From Sipunculus nudus (lineage: Eukaryota; Annelida; Sipuncula; Golfingiida; Sipunculidae): 64,000 nt of DNA. Location: assembly GCA_026874595.1 (NCBI GenBank), contig CM049307.1, forward strand, positions 18,889,079 through 18,953,078, read 5' to 3'. Positions 57,891 to 64,000 of this stretch are shown one piece after another. The notes beneath the pieces are model-generated. The model was not told the origin of the DNA. It did no database searches and saw only the letters and a program-made list of their open reading frames with translations. Positions within the stretch are counted from its first letter, which is position 1, and every line of letters starts with the position of its first letter. The translations under genes and the position numbers were made by a program.

Positions 57891-58500
57891 AAAACACAAT
57901 GCATTTTAGCTGACACTGACCATTCATAGGACATTCGTCTTTTTTTACGGCAGTTATATGGTTTTTGAGGTACATTCACAGCTTTGTCAGTATTTAAGAC
58001 CTTCATATTATGTTTGCTGATCAGGTTAGACATGTTGGGTAAACAGCTATAGCTAATTTTCAAATTGTTCCTGTTGAATAGCTTGTGGTACCTATGATGT
58101 TTTGGGAAGTGTTTTTTCAACTAGTTTCCTGAATTGTCTGCCAATGTTGGTTTTACATGACGGCTGTAGGGGGGATTGAACTATATTATTTTCCTTTTCC
58201 CGTTTCTTTTGCTTTTCACTGCGGGTTCAGCATATTTTAAGCTTTCTGAGAACCTGCTTTTCGCTAAAGCTTTGTCATACGTTGGTTTGGCTTTCATTAA
58301 TACCACTTCATTGCAGGAGGTATCAGATACACGCTTGCTGATCATCATAGGTATCTGCCTGATAATAGCTGGAGGGTGATTGGATTGTGCGTGGATATAG
58401 AGCGGATCATTGTTGGGTTTTCTGTAAGGGTAGAAAATGTCATTTTGGAGGTCAAGTGTTACGACTTAGAAATCTGTGCAGGTCAGGTTAGTTAAAATGG
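57891..58500 (-). pseudogene. Penelope-like element: connection between polymerase and nuclease
   Basis: Readable blocks in order are FYPYRKPNNDPLYIHAQSNH, PPAIIRQIP, KAKPTYDKAL, then FNPPYS and KHFPKHHRYHKLFNRN, and a later SYSCLPNMSNLISKHNMKVL. These are typical of the region after the palm in this family. Disruptions include TAA at 58466-58468, TAG at 58181-58183 and a stop near 58120. Confidence 0.8.
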
Positions 58501-58506
58501 TTATTT

Positions 58507-58734
58507 TTAACCCTGGGAAAAGAGTTTGATCATTTTCCTACGGGTGCTGTCTGCTTTGGGTCCAGACATGTTGGGGAAACAACCTAAACCGTCATCTCGA
58601 TACAGACCTAGAGCATTTTCACCAAATTCCTTTTTCAACATATCTAGCAGGTATAAACCAACAATTTCCCATACTTCAGCGCCATCAAAACTGCCCACGG
58701 TGACGTCAAAACTAGTATGATCCTTTTTTTTCAC
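58507..58734 (-). pseudogene. Penelope-like element: reverse transcriptase palm with YRDD
   Basis: This frame carries SFDVTVGSFDGAEVWEIVGL and then LYRDDGLGCF. YRDD is the catalytic metal-binding box, and FDVT.GS.DGAE is the preceding conserved motif of this family. It joins the upstream part by a one-base shift at a run of seven T (58763-58769 on the plus strand) and leaves frame again after about 58510. Confidence 0.85.
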
Positions 58735-59341
58735 CCAGATGTTATCGTTGCTAAACAGTAAGTTTTTTTCCTGCTGTGCAGAATGATTTTGATAACATCA
58801 TCTGGGATGGAGACCATGCTTTTGGCAAATTTGAGGGCTTTCGTAAGTAGATCTTCTGTGATCGAGGGATAAAAATCAACGATATCAAATTTTATGAACT
58901 TTGATTTTTGTTTCAGCTTCAATTGCTTGAACCAAGATATTACCTGTGCGGTATTTTGCGACTGGTTGAGTTTGGTTTTCAGTCTCAGTTGGCTATTGAT
59001 TTTTTCCAAGTGCTTTTTGCTAATGATACCTGTTTCAGATTCTGCTGGATTTATGAGTCTGCATTTGGGGTTTCGTTCAAAATTATCCTTGTGGTCTTTT
59101 AAAGTAATGTAAGCATTGCGCTCCGCCATGACTTCGATCCGGTCCGCTAGGTTAAGAGAACCGGCTATTTCTTTAGCTTCTGTGTTTATATTTTTACAGA
59201 TATTTTTGTTTGCTTTTTTGTATGTCTTAGTGATGTTTTCTGTTAGGAGTTTATTGTAGTATTCTTTTGGCATACTGTACAGATTGGTGGTCTTATCTGC
59301 TTGTACTAGCAGATTGTCAGATTGTCTGATTGTCTTGACGT

Positions 59342-59343
<2 letters not shown>
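58731..59343 (-). pseudogene. Penelope-like element: reverse transcriptase fingers and palm
   Basis: Open from the (AT)n boundary: LLVQADKTTNLYSMPKEYYN, ITKTYKKAN, AERNAYITLKDHKDNF, NPKCRLINPAESETGIISK and KFIKFDIVDFYPSITEDLL. The last contains the first catalytic Asp motif (FDIVDFYPSI). About 200 residues are in one frame. The 5' end of the protein is missing because the sequence runs into (AT)n. Confidence 0.87.

Positions 59344-59401
<58 letters not shown>
59344..59401. repeat. (AT)n microsatellite at the 5' break of the Penelope-like element
   Basis: A pure AT run. The reverse transcriptase frame is open up to this boundary. Confidence 0.97.
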
Positions 59402-59403
<2 letters not shown>

Positions 59404-61009
59404 ATTATTGGATTAATGTCACCATTATTAGCATCGATGGACGGAAAAAGAAACTTTCGTATGACAGGGCCGCACATGGCAAAATCCCCGCGGGAATACC
59501 TTGGTAAGTATAATGCATTTCCACTCCCGAATGCACTAACATATCATAATCTTTGAAAGGCTTGAAGCCACCATAAATGCCCCTGGTTGTTTCTTACAAT
59601 ATGGTCTAGTCAAAATACATACTATTTAAACTATCATGAACGGAATGAGTACGATGCTGCATGAATTCCTAAATGTTTATTAACAACTACCGATGTATTC
59701 TTGTGTTACTGACCTGATCATTTTGTACAGAAAATAATTACAGTGAAGTTATTAAATTTCGCGCATTGATTTACATTGATTAAGCCTTCTAATGAAACGG
59801 GTTTTTTTTTCAGGTTTTCCACAATTAACTAATGTGAAAGCATTTTTCCCTGCAAACTATCCAAACATTTTGCCTTATTTGGAATCCTTCCCCATAACGT
59901 GACGTCACTATTTTCGTCTCATCTGCATAAACTCAAATTTCAATTCTATTGAAGTTATAGCTGAAATATTACACCATACAGACCATTACATAAATAGGGC
60001 CAAAGGTCAATATCACAGTAGATGTCAAAAGGTCAAACTCTTGCTTTTCTCATTTTATGATTGTCAGTTAAGATGGATATTTCGCTCTGTATAAAAATTC
60101 ACATTAACATTTATTTTTAATTTCGGACAATTCCTGACACTCATTACATTAACATTACACGCAATATTTTTTTCAGCTTTTGTGTATCTTTACACAATTT
60201 TTAAAAGTTCTTACTGAGAGGGTTTCCTTTAAGTTATTTGGAATCTTTGAAACATTACAATATGGTTGCAATATTTTTGAAATCTTTGAAACATTACAAA
60301 ATGGTTGCAATATTTTTGACCTGTGAGAATTTAGCAATATGAGGGAAGTTCAAAGTGCCCATATAGAGTGTGCTTTAGGGCGCTTTTTGTTACGGGGTGA
60401 CATAGAAGCGGACCGAACTGAGCAATACTTAGAGCAAAAACAGAATTGTTAGAATGACTCTCGAAGCCGTAAACCAAATAAAGATGAAACAATTTAATAT
60501 AAAATACCACGCAGTAGTAATTAAAATATACGAGGGCTTCGGCATACATCTCCAGTGAATGTAGAAACACAATAAATAGTTCAACCCTAATTTGTAACGA
60601 ACAATTTTCTCTCACAATTATTATTTTATCATACAAAATGCCGCTCAGAATAATTCTGTATGACGTTTAACCGCTTCTGAATGCTGTTGAGCAAAAATAT
60701 ATAATTATACACTTTCTGGAAACATGTATGACAAGTGATGGGATCAATATTATTTCACTTAATAGGCCATGAAGGCAAATTGATTTATTATGTCATAGCC
60801 GCTTATATAAGGTTGGTCCTATCTTTTCATTTAGAAAAATAAAATAAACGGTCCCCTTACATAGATAAAAGGTGAAACTTCATTCGTCAACCATATACAT
60901 GTGGTTACTTCCTGTAAACCCCTGGAGATATACATATATTATCTTTTTACTTTTATGAACAATTTCACGCTTAAAGGCGTTAAGATATTGCATAATGCTG
61001 CCTTATCTT
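59402..61009. other. Intergenic DNA with a small TRIM fragment
   Basis: Apart from the TRIM fragment at 60388 and a duplicated ATGGTTGCAATATTTTTGA (60261 and 60301, a 40-base tandem pair), nothing is recognised. Confidence 0.5.
60388..60425 (+). mobile_element. TRIM LTR fragment
   Basis: TGTTACGGGGTGACATAGAA followed by GCGGACCGAACTG matches the start of the TRIM LTRs at 29897 and 30171. The next bases GAGCAAT match the LTR text 17-10 bases before its 3' end, so about 110 bases in between appear deleted at a short shared CTG. The preceding text (GCTTTAGGG...) faintly resembles the TRIM polypurine region. It shows the family is dispersed. Confidence 0.75.
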
Positions 61010-61800
61010 AGCTCACCTGTGAGCAATACCTATGATGCAGCGGCAGTCGGTCGTTTGCGGGTTTGACTTTTCATTAATATTTCTTGTTCAGTTAGTATAC
61101 AAAACAATCATTGTATCCGCAAAAAAAAATTGGGGATACTATGTTTTCAGTCATACGCGGCCTTCGCCGCCGTCGCCGCCGCCGCATAGATTTCCGGAGA
61201 AACCGGAGAAATCTCCGAAACCACTTGGCGGAATTCTTTAAAATTCGGAATTATGATCGGGTCACAATGTAGCCTTTGGATAGCTTTATAACATACACTA
61301 AAAATGGTGGTGCAACCTTCAACCATTTTTGCACAGCGTCCATCTGTTCGTCTGCCCAGGGATAAAATCACTCATATCTCTGCATTGGTTGGACTTATCC
61401 ATGGTAAATTTTTCATGTGTATACATCCTGGGTTGCTTTCTTTATTTTATGTCAGGTGGCGCCACCTACATTCACGTTCAGGCTGCAGACATCCAGGTTT
61501 ATATCTTAGGACTGGTTTGCTGTATCCTACTAAAAGCTTGCATGTGTTTAGATCTCACATAACTATTTATCATACGCAAAACTGGAGGCACTGACTGCAA
61601 TCATTTTTGCACAGCGTCCGTCTGTTTGTCTGCCATGGGATAAAATCACTCATATCTCAGTAGTGGTTTGACTTATCTGCCTAAAATTTTGCATGTTTAT
61701 ACATCTTGGATAGCTTTCTCGATTTTGTGGCAGATGGCGCCAACTACATTTATGTTTACGCTGCAGACACTCAGGCTTATATCTCAGGACTGGTTTGACA
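61010..61800. repeat. GGCGCC-type repeat, two units of about 280-330 bp
   Basis: Opens with TTAGCTCACCTGTGAGCAAT, the inverse of the end type at about 16590, then a CGCCGCCGTCGCCGCC stretch and TTTCCGGAGAAACCGGAG. Two diverged units follow: TTTTTGCACAGCGTCC(A/G)TCTG, GGGATAAAATCACTCATATCTC, GGTGGCGCCACCTACATT (61455) or GATGGCGCCAACTACATT (61733), GCTGCAGACA and ATATCT(T/C)AGGACTGGTTTG. Confidence 0.8.
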
Positions 61801-64000
61801 TATCCCCCTACATATACATAAACGAAGCTGGTTTTCATGCTGAAGAGGTGAATCAAACGTATATACGCAAACACATATAAAAATATCCTGACATACGTAC
61901 TCGCACCGCGTTTGTAGATGTTGACACGTAACTAAACCCAAATGAAACAACAATATTGTCACTTCCCTGAATTAACATATTTCAAGGGCAACAAATGCCA
62001 CAGCTCAGAACTTGGTGTCTTAAATGTTCATCATCCTGTTTTACAGGTCTTTTTTCAGACCGAATTCCTCTGAGTAATCCCGGGGTTTTTATGATCCAAG
62101 ACGCGGTTAATCATTCGCAAAGAATAATCAATCGCTGCTCAATGACGATGCTAATGCTTCATTTGGCATTTAAAAAGTTTGGTTAGGTCCTTTTTTTACT
62201 CAATAAGGGTCTTAAAACTTCACATCCCTATCAACAGTTTCCAGATTCGGCCAGTACTTCGCAGTCAACAGATTTATCATATGACTTCAACGGACATTTC
62301 ATGACGATTGATCAGGTAGTTTCCGCGGATCTGCACCCGCAGATTACAAGTTTAAATGTTAAGCTCTTTGATCCATTATTAAAAAATGTCCTTTTCTTTC
62401 AACATTGCTTTTTGCTTAAAGATTCCTGGTCGAGTTTTAATTAAGCCAGGTCTGATTTCCTTTCTGAAATAACGCGAATAGCTCTATGGTTTCAGTTGAT
62501 AAACTATCTCTTATAGGCTCCCCACGGTGAATGATCCATTTTCTTGGTTCTGTCAACCTTATCTCTGTTTTAAACATTTGTTCTGAGACATGTTTCCTTA
62601 ACCCTGTCTTCCAATACAATCTCTTAAGAAAACATCCCTGACTCCTTATACCCTCCTGTTCACACGGATTGCTTTCCGTTTTATCACATGGCGTGCACTT
62701 GAAATGTCTATGTTAAGAATTGGCCGGTGGTTAAACATTACTTTTGAAACAAAACAGTTATCTATGTGTGTGCCTTATCTAACTAGGATTTTACTTCAAC
62801 AATACATGCAGTATATTTTTAATACAATTCCAGTTTTGTATTACCAAAATATTTATTAAAAAGAAAACTGGCCGAAATTTATAATATGTATAGTGGGCGT
62901 TGGGGCAAACAAGTACATTAGTTTAATATGAGGTAAAGGTACGGTCTCTAGAATCCATTGCCCATCTTTGAATATTAAGCCTATGGTAATAAGAGAAGAG
63001 AGAAGAAATAAATAAATATTTTCAAAGAAAATCTTTAAAGCTACGGTGGTTGGCTAAATGTTTGTGTTTTCAATACGCGAGTTATAATTCGCGATATTTG
63101 CGAAATGTTGATCACGGCGAAAATGAAACCGACTTGAATAAGACGCCCAGTAAATATAGATGAAACGTCATTTCACTATACCTTAATAGGCATCCTATGT
63201 ATGTAATTAAAACGTTATCAATGCATTAAAAGTCGAAAGTTTGAAGACAAACGGTGGTAGTTATAAATAATAACATATTTTTGCTACTTGTATATAAAAA
63301 ATTGATATTTTAAATGTAATAGATATTTCATAATATTTGTCAATAATGAATGTCCCGTCCTTGTTCAGCTCACGACTAAATTGTATTTAATATAGTTTGT
63401 TTAGATTTATCGATCGTGAGATCGCGAAAAAATAAATTGAACACTTGTTAAACAAAATAATGTAAAAATAAAAAATCGAGAAAATTTAAACTCGAGAAAA
63501 TAAAACTAAGCACACTATAAATGATCTTATCAGTGAGATTTGCCAAGAATTTATTAACATCCATAACAATTTGGAGTTTTGCCATAACCGCTCACTGTTC
63601 TGATTGTTTTTCACAACTTTGGCCGTGGCAGTTTTGAAGAAAAAGATTTCCTTCAAGCTGTGTATGACGTCAGATATACCAGTGGGCATGATGCACATTC
63701 GGTTACCATTCCGTACATAAAACTATTGAGGTATGGTCTTATAGTTTCTTTACATTTTTGTCGCCTACTTCCCCTTCTAGGCTCTAACCTTATTAACACT
63801 GTGATTGGCATTTTTCATAACGAGGGTTTCGAATTCGCGAATATTAAACCTTAAGATAAGATGAATAACCTCATAGGTGTACATTCATACCATGAAGCCT
63901 AATCAATGGACATACAATTTACGTAATCTATGCATGTGGTGTTGAAATTTTAAAGGCTAAAGATTTATACAATAAATTATTGCACTTCTTTCTTTTTTGT
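61801..64000. other. Intergenic DNA, nothing recognised
   Basis: AT-rich sequence to the window edge. Short open frames only, with no element ends or RNA genes. Confidence 0.5.

Larger units (their letters stand above)
56939..59343 (-). mobile_element. Penelope-like retroelement, decayed, (AT)n at both ends
   Basis: On the minus strand, from high to low coordinate, the remains of one protein can be followed through three frames: reverse transcriptase fingers and palm, a YRDD catalytic box, the thumb-like connection, then a GIY-YIG endonuclease with a Cys cluster. That order is diagnostic of endonuclease-bearing Penelope-like elements. Frameshifts and stops are listed with the parts. At the high-coordinate side the frame is still open where it meets (AT)n (59344), so the 5' portion is missing. 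About 0.65 kb of untranslated sequence follows the nuclease, including a hammerhead-like core, and ends at another (AT)n tract. Confidence 0.85.

Overview
The window looks like nuclear DNA of an invertebrate animal. A mollusc (bivalve or gastropod) is my best guess. The reasons are an AT-rich background with no operon-like gene packing, a transposase gene with spliceosomal introns, a Penelope-like retroelement, tRNA-headed SINEs, many long (AT)n tracts, and families of about 330-bp repeats carrying GGTGGCGCCACC with TTAGCTCA-type ends, which I associate with molluscan genomes. The phylum is inference. I found no host protein-coding gene, no rRNA and no functional tRNA. Every coding sequence I can support belongs to a transposable element, and all of them are broken.

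Layout. 1-1750 is a 70-bp satellite cut by the left edge. From 1.75 to 15.6 kb the DNA is mostly unannotatable, with a SINE flanked by an 11-bp target duplication (6975-7166), a 48-bp tandem repeat, a solo-LTR-like repeat ending in (AT)n (7746-8434), a TA-flanked MITE (11.9 kb) and a 36-bp repeat. From 15.6 to 28.4 kb there are two clusters of GGCGCC-type repeats, a tRNA-like SINE head, a rearranged direct/inverted repeat pair (19.0 and 23.5 kb) and a foldback element. At 29897-30326 lies a complete 430-bp LTR miniature (TRIM) with 156-bp LTRs, a primer binding site of the tRNA-Pro type and a polypurine tract. Its LTRs also carry tRNA-like A and B boxes. CpG-rich MITE-like repeats occupy 32.4-34.0 kb, with a relative at 56 kb.

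The centre is the most informative part. A segment of about 1.8 kb at 36.3-38.1 kb is repeated, diverged, at 46.0-50.2 kb. In the second copy a 32-bp motif, present about twice in the first copy, has grown into an array of about 79 units (47.4-49.9 kb). The first copy carries a small hAT-type MITE. At its right edge stands a 6.4-kb hAT element (38102-44488). That element encodes a four-exon transposase on the minus strand with good splice sites and a reading frame that is open except for one in-frame TAG. The MITE and the large element share terminal sequence and both are flanked by 5-bp direct repeats.

The right third holds a second copy of the LTR-like repeat (minus strand) with (AT)n on both sides, a 40-bp-arm hairpin, a CpG-rich TTAA-flanked MITE, and a decayed Penelope-like element (56.9-59.3 kb, minus strand) also bracketed by (AT)n. 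The Penelope-like element encodes a reverse transcriptase with a YRDD motif and a GIY-YIG nuclease, and has a hammerhead-ribozyme-like core near its 3' end. All statements come from reading the sequence; no alignment or database search was run.
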